Positions 1 to 5,852 of a DNA stretch of 6,880 bases are shown in pieces (the first letter of the stretch is position 1; each line of letters begins with the position of its first letter). The translations under genes and the position numbers were made by a program. Where the stretch lies: the NCBI GenBank assembly GCA_947581745.1, contig CANPVW010000274.1, forward strand, positions 1-6,880. The letters run 5' to 3'. The stretch comes from Candidatus Benthicola azotiphorus (GTDB lineage: Bacteria; Gemmatimonadota; Gemmatimonadetes; Palauibacterales; Palauibacteraceae). Under the pieces are notes generated by a model. The model ran no database searches. It was not told the origin of the DNA and saw only the letters and a program-made list of their open reading frames with translations.

Positions 1-54
1 CGCCGCTTCGTCGGACGTCGAGTTCAGCTGGACGACCGCCGCGACGAGGCTCAT
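1..54 (-). CDS. Nitrilase / carbon-nitrogen hydrolase family protein, N-terminal fragment
   Basis: Only the first 18 codons are present; the gene runs off the left edge. The translation is MSLVAAVVQLNSTSDEAA. A first beta strand of the form VAAVVQLN followed by S/T-S-D is the usual opening of the carbon-nitrogen hydrolase superfamily (Nit1/omega-amidase type). These enzymes cleave amide or nitrile C-N bonds with a Glu-Lys-Cys triad, which would lie outside the window. The ATG is 18 nt after the aminotransferase stop, and a GGGGAGG ribosome-binding site (66-72) sits about 11 nt upstream, so it is probably the fourth gene of the same operon. The family call rests on 18 residues, so the substrate is unknown, and a functional link to the sugar genes is inferred from spacing alone. 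Confidence 0.6.
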   Translation of the reverse strand, partial: MSLVAAVVQLNSTSDEAA

Positions 55-72
55 GTCTCCGCCGACCTCCCC

Positions 73-1395
73 CTACCCGAGGCTGTACTCGTTGTAGGTG
101 CGCCACACCGGCTGCACCGGGCGGCTCTTCAGGTACCCGTCGATCCCTTCCTGCAGCGCCTTGCGGTACACGCCGAAGGCTTCGTGGAAGACCTCGACCG
201 TGCGGTCGACCGCCTCGTCATCGTGCGAATAGGACACGATCAGGCTCGGCGCGATCACCCCGCGCTTCATGGTCTCCTGCAGAAACAACGTGCGGAACGG
301 CTGGGACGGCTCGCCCTCCGCGCCCTTCGTCCCGTACACCAGGCAGCACGGCGGACCGAACAGCTGGATGTAGTCCCCCAGGTCCTGATCCGCGATCGCG
401 CGCTCGAGCCCGTCCGCGAGCCGCTGGCCCTGCCGCCACAGCGTCTCGATCACCGGCTCCTCCCGGTACACCTTCATGGTGGCGATCGCCGCGGCGAGAC
501 CGTGCGTTTCCGCAGCGTGCGTTCCCGATAGCAGAAACACGCGCTCCCTGTCGTGCAACAGTCCACCCAGCTCCATGATCTCCTTCTTGCCGGCCAGAGC
601 GGAGACGCTGAATCCGTTCGCCAGCGCCTTGCCCCAGGCGCTGAGGTCGGGGACGACGTCGTAGAACGCCTGCGCGCCACCCAGGTGCCAGCGGAACCCG
701 GTGATCATCTCGTCGAAGATCAGCACCGTCCCGTGTCGATCGCACAGGTCGCGCAGCTTGTGCAGGAATCCGTCCTCGGGCGGATCGTACTTCTGCGCCT
801 CGAGAACCAGACACGCCAGCTGGTCCGGATACCTGTCGAACAGCCGTTCGACGCTATCGAGGTCGTTGTAGCGGAACGTGACCGTGAGTTCGCGCGTCGC
901 CTGCGGAATGCCGGCGCACATCGGCGTCGTTCCGATGAACCAGTCGTCCACGGAGAAGAACGGGTGGCTCTCGCACAGGGCGATCAGGTCGCGGCCCGTG
1001 TAGGCTCGGGCGACGCGGACGGCGCCGGACGTGGCGTCCGACCCGTCCTTCGAGAACTTGACCATCTCGGCGCCCCGGATGATGTCCAGGAAGGCCTCGG
1101 CGGCCTCGAGCTCGATGAGAGTCGGACGGATGAAGTTCGTGCCGTTCAGCATCGCTTTCCGGGCCGCCTCGACCACCGGGGGATAGGCGTGCCCGAGAGT
1201 CACCGATCGGAGCCCCATGCCCCATTCGATGAACTCGTTTCCGTCCGCGTCCCACATGCGGCACCCCTCACCGCGGGCGACGTACGGCAGCATGTGCGCC
1301 GGGTACTGATCGTCGCCCTTGGCGTAGGTATGCGAACCGCCGGGGATGAGTGAATGGAATCGCTCGACCAGAGAGAGTGATCTGGAGAAGTCCAT
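73..1395 (-). CDS. Class-III PLP aminotransferase, glutamate-1-semialdehyde aminomutase-like (surface-polysaccharide type)
   Basis: A complete 440-residue protein with fold-type I, class-III aminotransferase features. The cofactor-binding Asp is D228 in IFDEMITGFR, and the predicted Schiff-base lysine is K256 in WGKALANGF. A GTxFxxPT-like segment lies near residues 85-92 and the phosphate-binding region near 115-122. The general layout matches HemL. However, HemL's SGTEAT motif is replaced by KDGSDAT (116-122), and the segment after TGRD reads SHPFFSVDDWF. From memory, these variants occur in GSA-aminomutase-like enzymes of O-antigen and exopolysaccharide loci rather than in heme-pathway HemL. 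The likely role is cytoplasmic transfer or shift of an amino group on a keto or aldehyde intermediate; the substrate is unknown. It is third in the operon, 86 nt after the SAF-domain oxidoreductase, with only a weak ribosome-binding site before the ATG. A conventional HemL seems unlikely but is not excluded. Confidence 0.88.
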   Translation of the reverse strand: MDFSRSLSLVERFHSLIPGGSHTYAKGDDQYPAHMLPYVARGEGCRMWDADGNEFIEWGMGLRSVTLGHAYPPVVEAARKAMLNGTNFIRPTLIELEAAEAFLDIIRGAEMVKFSKDGSDATSGAVRVARAYTGRDLIALCESHPFFSVDDWFIGTTPMCAGIPQATRELTVTFRYNDLDSVERLFDRYPDQLACLVLEAQKYDPPEDGFLHKLRDLCDRHGTVLIFDEMITGFRWHLGGAQAFYDVVPDLSAWGKALANGFSVSALAGKKEIMELGGLLHDRERVFLLSGTHAAETHGLAAAIATMKVYREEPVIETLWRQGQRLADGLERAIADQDLGDYIQLFGPPCCLVYGTKGAEGEPSQPFRTLFLQETMKRGVIAPSLIVSYSHDDEAVDRTVEVFHEAFGVYRKALQEGIDGYLKSRPVQPVWRTYNEYSLG

Positions 1396-1451
1396 TTCGG
1401 TGCCCGTCCATCTCGTTGTCGGGTTCGCGTCCAGTCAGCGCGTCCACCCGG

Positions 1452-1472
1452 GGCCGGGAAAGCACCCCGGCC
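1452..1472 (-). other. Small GC hairpin between oxidoreductase and aminotransferase genes
   Basis: GGCCGG (1452-1457) and CCGGCC (1467-1472) form a perfect 6-bp inverted repeat with a 9-nt loop, inside the 86-nt gap between the two genes. On the transcribed strand no T-tract follows, so it does not look like an intrinsic terminator. It could stabilise a processed mRNA end or be chance in GC-rich DNA. Confidence 0.25.
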
Positions 1473-1481
1473 GGCCGCGCG

Positions 1482-2762
1482 TCATCCGAACATCTCGTCC
1501 TGCTCCCGCCGCAGCTGGACGGTGATGCGGCTTTCGTCCAGCTCCACGTCGTCCAGGGTGATCGGACGGTCCATCGGAACCGCCCGCACCATCCGGCTGC
1601 CGGCCGCCAGGCCCATCAGAAGCAGATTCTGCTCCGCGATCGTCGCGGCGTTGTCGATCTCTCCGTAAGCCGTGAAACCGCCGACCCCGTCGAGGACGTC
1701 TCCCGGTTCCAGCTTCTTCTTCGCCACGGCGAGGACGTCGCATCTCGGCCCGCCGGCCGGCGCCACGGAGACGTCGTGCAACAGGATTCCGCGAGCCGCC
1801 GTGAGGGGCGCCTCGAGATGGGCCAGGTGAAACGGCGTGTAGAACACGTACAGCGGGCCATCGCCCATCTTGAAGTACCGCATGTATCGCTGCCGGGTCG
1901 GATTCTCGCTGTAGCCGATGACGAACACGCCCGGACCCGGCTGGGCCCCCAGCAGATAGTCCACCAGCCCCTGTTCCAGCATCTGCTCCACGGGAAAGGC
2001 GTCGACCGCCTCGGACACGTGGGCGCGCTCCGGCCCGTACATGCCGCGTGTGCCGACCCGGAACCCGGTGGCGTTCGCCACCACCGTCTGCTCCATGGAG
2101 ATCTTGGTTCCGTCGGCGAACGACGTGGCCGCCTGCGGCGAGAGGCCGAACTTCGCCGCGAATTCCTTCTGGGTCTCCGGCGTCCTTCGCACGTCCTGGA
2201 AGCCCTTCATGTTCCCGGCGAGCACGGGGCGGTAGCCGATCGTCTCGACGAACCGGTACAGGTTCATGATCGAGCCCGGCTGGTCGCCGTCCGTCCCCGA
2301 GTAGGTGACCCCGGCCGCGTCCGCACGGGTCTTCAGCAGCGGGCCCACGGTCGCGTCCATGTCGGCGTTCATCGTGACCAGGGGCTTGCCTCCCTCGATT
2401 GCCGCCACCGCCACGCGGGCGCTGTGCTCGATGTCGATCGTGGCGTCGATCAGCCCCTCGATCGACGAGGCGCGGGCGAGGAGGGTCGGGTCATCCGTCA
2501 CGACTTTCCGGCCGGCCCGGACCTGCTCGTCCACCTCTTCGGGCGTGCGGGCCTGGATCGGATCGTCCACTCCGGCCTCCCGGAAGGTCTCGATGGCGCG
2601 GGACAGCGTGCGATTGGCGATCGCGACGATGGTCATTCCCTTCATGTGGCGTTCGACCTGAAACGCGATGCCGCGGGCCATGAAGCCGCCCCCGATGAGG
2701 CCGATGCGTACTGGATCCCCCGCCGCGTGTCGTTCGGCGAGGGCGGTGTCGACAATGATCAT
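1482..2762 (-). CDS. NAD(P)-dependent oxidoreductase with C-terminal SAF domain (COG4091, homoserine dehydrogenase-like)
   Basis: A 426-residue protein. Residues 18-31 (VRIGLIGGGFMARG) are a Rossmann dinucleotide-binding fingerprint, with a following IANRT at 48-52. The central part (about 100-300) has the homoserine-dehydrogenase-like pattern of COG4091, including DATIDIEHS (107-114), TMNADMD (130-136) and YSGTDGDQPG (154-163). The C-terminal part from about 341 (KKKLEPGDVLDGVGGFTAYG, then a VPMDRPITLDDVELDE segment) is SAF-like, as in sialic-acid-synthase and antifreeze-type domains. It probably oxidises or reduces an alcohol/aldehyde in the cytoplasm; the substrate is unknown. The frame stays open upstream to 2858, but the ATG at 2762 is preferred because it overlaps the epimerase stop as ATGA, implying translational coupling. 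The extra 32 upstream residues would lie inside the epimerase gene. No aspartokinase domain is present, so a role in threonine/methionine synthesis is doubtful. Confidence 0.85.
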   Translation of the reverse strand: MIIVDTALAERHAAGDPVRIGLIGGGFMARGIAFQVERHMKGMTIVAIANRTLSRAIETFREAGVDDPIQARTPEEVDEQVRAGRKVVTDDPTLLARASSIEGLIDATIDIEHSARVAVAAIEGGKPLVTMNADMDATVGPLLKTRADAAGVTYSGTDGDQPGSIMNLYRFVETIGYRPVLAGNMKGFQDVRRTPETQKEFAAKFGLSPQAATSFADGTKISMEQTVVANATGFRVGTRGMYGPERAHVSEAVDAFPVEQMLEQGLVDYLLGAQPGPGVFVIGYSENPTRQRYMRYFKMGDGPLYVFYTPFHLAHLEAPLTAARGILLHDVSVAPAGGPRCDVLAVAKKKLEPGDVLDGVGGFTAYGEIDNAATIAEQNLLLMGLAAGSRMVRAVPMDRPITLDDVELDESRITVQLRREQDEMFG

Positions 2763-3325
2763 GGAATTTCCGTGTCGGCTGCGGACAGTTCGACCGGATG
2801 GTAGTCCGGCCAGGATCGGTCCTTGGGTGACAGGTGAAACGGGCCCTCGAGCGGCCACTCGATCCCGAACGCGGGATCATCCCAGCGGACGCCGCCCTCC
2901 AGCTCCTTGTGGTAGAACTCCGTCACCTGGTAGAAGACCTCGGCATCGTCCGCGAGTGTGAGATACCCGTGTGCGAACCCCGCCGGGACGTACAGCATGC
3001 GCCGGTTCAGCGCGGTGAGCTCGGCAGCGTACCAGCGACAGTAAGTCGGCGAATCCGGACGAAGGTCCACGATCGCGTCCCACACCGCTCCCCGGGTGCA
3101 ACGCACCAGCTTGACCTCCGGGTGGGGCTGGCGCTGGAAGTGCATTCCGCGCAGCGTGCCCACCAGCTCGTTGTACGACAGATTGCACTGTGCGAGGTTC
3201 GTGTCGAGGCCGTGTTCGGAGAACTCCCGGCGGCACCACATGCGGGCGAAGAAGCCCCGGTCGTCATCCAGCGGCTCCGGCTCTATCAGGTAGGCCCCCC
3301 CCAGAGGGGTCTCCTCGAAACGCAT
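2759..3325 (-). CDS. rfbC: dTDP-4-dehydrorhamnose 3,5-epimerase family protein (RmlC/RfbC-like)
   Basis: 188 residues, the usual length for RmlC cupin epimerases (about 180-190). The catalytic set is visible: base H62 in GTLRGMHFQ, K72 in EVKLVRC, Y132 in VFYQVTEFY and D169 in SPKDRSWP. Spacing matches the Salmonella enzyme residues H63/K73/Y133/D170, each shifted by one. A conserved PAGFAHGYLTL segment (114-124) and GIEWPL (154-159) also fit. The family epimerises C3 and C5 of a dTDP-4-keto-6-deoxy-hexose in the cytoplasm, the third step of dTDP-rhamnose synthesis. No rmlA, rmlB or rmlD is in the window, so it could act on another nucleotide-4-keto sugar. It is probably the first gene of the minus-strand operon, and an AGGAG ribosome-binding site (3333-3337) lies 7 nt before the ATG. 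The family call is firm; the exact substrate is inferred. Confidence 0.93.
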   Translation of the reverse strand: MRFEETPLGGAYLIEPEPLDDDRGFFARMWCRREFSEHGLDTNLAQCNLSYNELVGTLRGMHFQRQPHPEVKLVRCTRGAVWDAIVDLRPDSPTYCRWYAAELTALNRRMLYVPAGFAHGYLTLADDAEVFYQVTEFYHKELEGGVRWDDPAFGIEWPLEGPFHLSPKDRSWPDYHPVELSAADTEIP

Positions 3326-3516
3326 TCACATTCTCCTGTCGAGCCGGTTCGGCTGGAGCCCGCCGCTAAGATAGAGGGGGCCACGAGGGGCGCAAGCGGC
3401 GCTCGAGCCACGACGAATCCGTCGGCAAGCGTTCGCAGGAAGCGCGCCGCCGGGAATGGACTTTGCACGATTCGGGGCTGGAGCGCGGGCCACGAGGCAG
3501 AGGAGACATTGACCTG
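3326..3516. promoter_or_regulatory. Divergent intergenic region upstream of the epimerase operon and the DNRLRE-like gene
   Basis: 191 bases between divergent start codons must hold promoters for both directions. The only AT-rich patch is TAAGATA (3367-3373). Read on the minus strand it gives TATCTT as a possible -10, with TTGCGC (3395-3390) as a poor -35 at 16-bp spacing. A short inverted repeat AGCCG-gtt-CGGCT (3342-3354) lies just upstream of the epimerase ribosome-binding site. No convincing plus-strand promoter was seen. The intergenic role is secure; the individual elements are weak. Confidence 0.4.
3500..3505 (+). promoter_or_regulatory. Ribosome-binding site GAGGAG selecting the GTG start at 3517
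   Basis: GAGGAG lies 11 nt before GTG 3517. The alternative in-frame start, TTG 3463, has only a weak GGGAA upstream. It would add 18 residues rich in Gly, Arg and Asp with no family resemblance. Confidence 0.5.
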
Positions 3517-5274
3517 GTGAACGAAACCGAACCCGGATTCGGGCGCGATTTCAAGCGATCAGACGGGAGCGAGGCTCCCCGTCCGCGCGCGCCGTGGCCC
3601 CCGTGCGAGGGCCGCCTCCGCCTGTCCCGCTTCGAAGCCGGCGGCGGCGCCAGCGGCCGCACGGTACACCGCTCGACTTATGTGAATGGCCCGGATTACT
3701 GCGGAATGACGGACAACGACATCCGCGGATTCCTGGACGGCGGCTTCATCTGGGGGTGGAACCAGGCGTCTCAGATCCACGTCCGTCTCGGTCGGACGGA
3801 CGAGTTCTACAACCCGAGGTACGGGGAGGTCGAGCTGTTCCGCGTGTTGCATCGCTGGGACGGCATCACGCTCCCGGTGGATTTCGAACTCCACTCGTGC
3901 CGTATGACCGTGCGCGTCGAAGAAGGGCCGGAGCGCCCGCTCCGGCTGCTCATCTACCCCGTCCGGCGTGATTGGAACCCGGGGCGCGGAGGCGAGCACG
4001 AGAACAATGTCAGCGTCCCGAAGCCGGGGGAGGTCTGGTGGCGCGAGGCCTCGCACGGGCAGGAGGCGTGGGGGCTTCCCGGCGCCGGCTGCGCGTCGGA
4101 TGCCGACCCGGCGGCCGATACCGGTGCACATGCGCTGGCGGCGGCAGTCTGGCGGCCGGGCCAGTCGGACATCGTGTTCGAGTCGCCGTCGCTGGCCCGC
4201 TACGCGGCCGAGCGGATCCAGGAGGGCAAGCCGATCCTCCTCCTCGTGAAGCTCACGGACGCACAGGAAGACACGCCGGGGTGCTTCTTCAACCTGTATT
4301 CCGGCGAGCACGGTGACTCGAGGAACGTCGCCCGGCGGCCGAGCCTGGCGCTGGAATGGAGCAGTCCTTCGGAAGTGGAATCGGTGACCCACCAGGTCCT
4401 TCTCGAACACGGCCGTGTGTGTGAGTTGCCGAGGCAGCCGGCGGGCGGCGGTTCGTGGGCGGCCACTTTCGAGGCCGAAGCGGGAGCTGACGCGCCTGCC
4501 ATCCAGGTATGTGAGGGAACGGGAAACGACGCGGGATCCTGGCGGCGGGCCACGTTTCCGTTCGAGCCGAGCGGGGAGTGGTTCCAGCTCCGGCTCCTGG
4601 CCATGCCCGATCCACTGGAGCTCGGAGACGTGTTCGAGGCCGAGCTCGCCGACACCTGGATTCTCACGGGTCCGGCGGAGCGACAGACCGTGCCCTGGCA
4701 GTTCGAGTCCCCTTCGGGCGCCGTGCACAGGGTCGAGGCGGAGTACCTGGGACGGTATCGGTGGCGCGTACGTTTCGCGCCCGACGAGCCGGGAACGTGG
4801 CGATTCCATTGGACCCAGAGCTTCCTGCCGGAACCGTATCGAAGCGCGCCGGGCGAGTTCGGCGTCTGGGCAAGCAGCCTGGATGCGGTCCTGCGGCACC
4901 TGACGGGTCTGGAAGAGGCGGCTGCCGCGGAGGGTCTGGACCCCTCGGCGCTCTACCTGCGGTTGTACGCCCTCGAGCGGGCCGGAATGCGGTTGCTGAG
5001 TCCCGCCGAATTCCGCGGCGAACCGGGAGAGAAGCTGCGGGCCGCGATCCGGAGCGTGCGGGAGCGGCTGTGGGGCAAGCAGATGCCCGATCCCATCCCC
5101 ATGCACTCGCATCGATTGACGACCGAGATCGATGGTGTGCGCCTGCGCGATCCGGTGCCGGACGGCAGCGGGTACGAGCGGGCAGGCGACGGAAGGCGGG
5201 ACGGGAGGGGCGGACGGCCGACGTTGCTGCAGCGCCTGCGCCGGAGGCTGTCCCGCCGGACGAGCGACGAGTGA
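3517..5274 (+). CDS. Uncharacterised multidomain protein: DNRLRE/CBM96-like region plus DUF5060-like Ig module
   Basis: About 585 residues from the GTG at 3517 (603 from the TTG at 3463). After a polar start, residues about 85-282 show the layout of DNRLRE/disaggregatase-related (CBM96-type) beta domains: strand-rich LFRVLHRWDGI, a MTVRV strand, a Trp-rich middle (RDWNPG, VWWREASHGQEAWG), then FFNLYSGEHGDSRNVARRP ending in LALEW. A second beta-rich region follows at about 285-365. Residues about 367-450 (LELGDVFEAEL, then YRWRVRFAPDEPGTWRF) resemble the Ig-like DUF5060 module often found N-terminal to glycoside hydrolases. The C-terminal 135 residues look helical and end in a basic LLQRLRRRLSRR tail. 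I see no signal peptide, transmembrane helix or catalytic motif, and no catalytic domain follows the Ig-like module. Carbohydrate binding is plausible from the domains and from the neighbouring sugar-modifying operon. Domain names come from pattern memory, not a search. The long open frame on the opposite strand looks like a GC-rich shadow. Confidence 0.72.
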   Translation: MNETEPGFGRDFKRSDGSEAPRPRAPWPPCEGRLRLSRFEAGGGASGRTVHRSTYVNGPDYCGMTDNDIRGFLDGGFIWGWNQASQIHVRLGRTDEFYNPRYGEVELFRVLHRWDGITLPVDFELHSCRMTVRVEEGPERPLRLLIYPVRRDWNPGRGGEHENNVSVPKPGEVWWREASHGQEAWGLPGAGCASDADPAADTGAHALAAAVWRPGQSDIVFESPSLARYAAERIQEGKPILLLVKLTDAQEDTPGCFFNLYSGEHGDSRNVARRPSLALEWSSPSEVESVTHQVLLEHGRVCELPRQPAGGGSWAATFEAEAGADAPAIQVCEGTGNDAGSWRRATFPFEPSGEWFQLRLLAMPDPLELGDVFEAELADTWILTGPAERQTVPWQFESPSGAVHRVEAEYLGRYRWRVRFAPDEPGTWRFHWTQSFLPEPYRSAPGEFGVWASSLDAVLRHLTGLEEAAAAEGLDPSALYLRLYALERAGMRLLSPAEFRGEPGEKLRAAIRSVRERLWGKQMPDPIPMHSHRLTTEIDGVRLRDPVPDGSGYERAGDGRRDGRGGRPTLLQRLRRRLSRRTSDE

Positions 5275-5290
5275 AACCACGTGTGACGCA

Positions 5291-5329
5291 ATAGAAAGCG
5301 GGCCGCCTCGTCAAGACGAGACGGCCCGC
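5291..5329 (-). terminator. Intrinsic terminator of the cold-shock gene (possibly bidirectional)
   Basis: GCGGGCCGcCTCGTC (5298-5312) pairs with GACGAGaCGGCCCGC (5315-5329), giving 14 potential pairs around one mismatch with a very short loop. Read on the minus strand it is followed by TTTCTAT (5297-5291), a moderate U-tract, 25 nt beyond the cold-shock stop. It also lies 23 nt after the stop of the plus-strand gene and may help end that transcript, but no T-tract follows on the plus side. Confidence 0.78.
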
Positions 5330-5345
5330 ACAGCCAGAAGGCTGT
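5330..5345. other. Small stem-loop between the cold-shock stop and its terminator
   Basis: ACAGCC (5330-5335), loop AGAA, GGCTGT (5340-5345) is a perfect 6-bp stem immediately beside the larger terminator hairpin. On the minus-strand mRNA it sits 8 nt after the stop codon. It may add to termination or protect the 3' end. Confidence 0.4.
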
Positions 5346-5353
5346 TCTAAGGC

Positions 5354-5563
5354 TTATGAAACGACGACGACGTTCTCCGCGGCCGGGCCCTTCTGGCCCT
5401 GCACCACGTCGAACTCGACGGTGTCACCCTCTTTGAGCGACTTGAAGCCTTCGGCCTGGATCGCCGAATGATGGACGAAGCAATCCTTGCCGCCGTCCTC
5501 CAGCGTGATGAAGCCGAAGCCCTTCTCGTCGCTGAACCACTTGACTGTTCCCTTGGTACGCAT
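5354..5563 (-). CDS. csp: Cold-shock domain protein (CspA family)
   Basis: A 69-residue single cold-shock domain, the normal length for the family. It opens MRTKGTVKWFSDEKGFGFI, with RNP1 KGFGFIT at 14-20 and RNP2 as CFVHHSAI at 28-35, then the usual GDTVEFDV (47-54) and GPAAENVV (59-66) strands. Family members are cytoplasmic OB-fold proteins that bind single-stranded RNA or DNA and melt mRNA structure, often induced by cold or stress. The reading frame stays open upstream to 5710, but the ATG at 5563 is the true start because the domain begins there and an AGGAG site precedes it. The gene is monocistronic, with its own terminator, a promoter about 215-240 bases upstream and a long structured leader. 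The genome may hold paralogues, so no specific letter is assigned. Confidence 0.96.
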   Translation of the reverse strand: MRTKGTVKWFSDEKGFGFITLEDGGKDCFVHHSAIQAEGFKSLKEGDTVEFDVVQGQKGPAAENVVVVS

Positions 5564-5571
5564 CTGTCCTG

Positions 5572-5576
5572 CTCCT
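5572..5576 (-). promoter_or_regulatory. Ribosome-binding site AGGAG fixing the cold-shock protein start
   Basis: AGGAG on the minus strand lies 8 nt before the ATG at 5563, which is optimal spacing. It supports the 69-residue product over the longer 118-codon open frame. Confidence 0.75.
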
Positions 5577-5661
5577 GGTGTAGTGTTGCCAAGGTCGGAG
5601 TGCGGACAATCCGTACCACCCGACTGTTGACACTCTCGCGGTATCCCCCCCGCGCAGGGTC

Positions 5662-5675
5662 GTGGCATCCGCCAC
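5662..5675 (-). other. Stem-loop in the cold-shock mRNA leader
   Basis: GTGGC (5662-5666) and GCCAC (5671-5675) form a perfect 5-bp stem with a 4-nt loop, directly after the U8 tract of the upstream terminator-like hairpin in transcript order. It could be a leader element that competes with or follows the first hairpin. Confidence 0.4.
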
Positions 5676-5707
5676 AAAAAAAAGGCGACCCGTTCGAACA
5701 GGTCCCC
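5676..5707 (-). terminator. Terminator-like hairpin with U8 tract inside the cold-shock leader
   Basis: On the minus strand GACCTGTT (5704-5697) pairs with AACGGGTC (5694-5687), giving 6 Watson-Crick or wobble pairs around one G-U plus a tetraloop. Two further G-C pairs lie beyond a G-G mismatch (5707-5706 with 5685-5684). Eight consecutive T residues follow (5683-5676). This is the form of a Rho-independent terminator. It lies between the predicted promoter and the cold-shock start codon, about 65-95 nt into the leader. It could act as an attenuator, end a short RNA, or be a structural leader element. Confidence 0.55.
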
Positions 5708-5777
5708 CAAAGAAAAACCGGTGTTCTGTCTGGTCCGTTACCGCACTGCTAAAGGTCGTGCTTCTGTCAGTGGAAGA

Positions 5778-5806
5778 AATATCCGGCGAAAGTGGATGAA
5801 AGTCAA
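5778..5806 (-). promoter_or_regulatory. Predicted sigma70-type promoter for the cold-shock gene
   Basis: On the minus strand TTGACT (5806-5801; five of six consensus bases) is followed by a 17-bp spacer and GATATT (5783-5778; four of six). This is the best promoter match in the window. Initiation would fall near 5771, giving an untranslated leader of about 208 nt, comparable to the long leaders of cspA-type genes. The spacer overlaps the divergent CPBP gene's upstream region. Confidence 0.6.
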
Positions 5807-5852
5807 GCGGTCGCCGTGGCGGGGCCCACGCGACGGAGCGTAGCTTGGGAAC

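Noticed and set aside
73..1395. Assignment of the aminotransferase as heme-pathway HemL
   Set aside because: The SGTEAT motif is replaced by KDGSDAT and the downstream segment differs. The operon context is sugar modification rather than tetrapyrrole synthesis.
1452..1472. Intrinsic terminator between oxidoreductase and aminotransferase
   Set aside because: The stem is only 6 bp and no T-tract follows on the transcribed strand.
1350..2804. A 484-codon plus-strand open frame opposite the oxidoreductase
   Set aside because: It is rich in Arg, His and Gly with no family features, and it covers a well-supported minus-strand gene.
3559..5280. A 573-codon open frame on the minus strand opposite the DNRLRE-like gene
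   Set aside because: It is Arg/Pro/Gly-rich with no recognisable motif, whereas the plus strand gives a balanced protein with domain-like patterns. Long antisense frames are expected in GC-rich DNA.
5564..5710. N-terminal extension of 49 residues on the cold-shock protein
   Set aside because: The cold-shock domain starts at the internal ATG, which has a well-placed AGGAG. The upstream codons fall in the structured leader and have no family match.
5757..5772. E. coli-type cold box at the start of the cold-shock leader
   Set aside because: Only a short TGACAGA-like string is present; the match to the known cold box is too partial to support.
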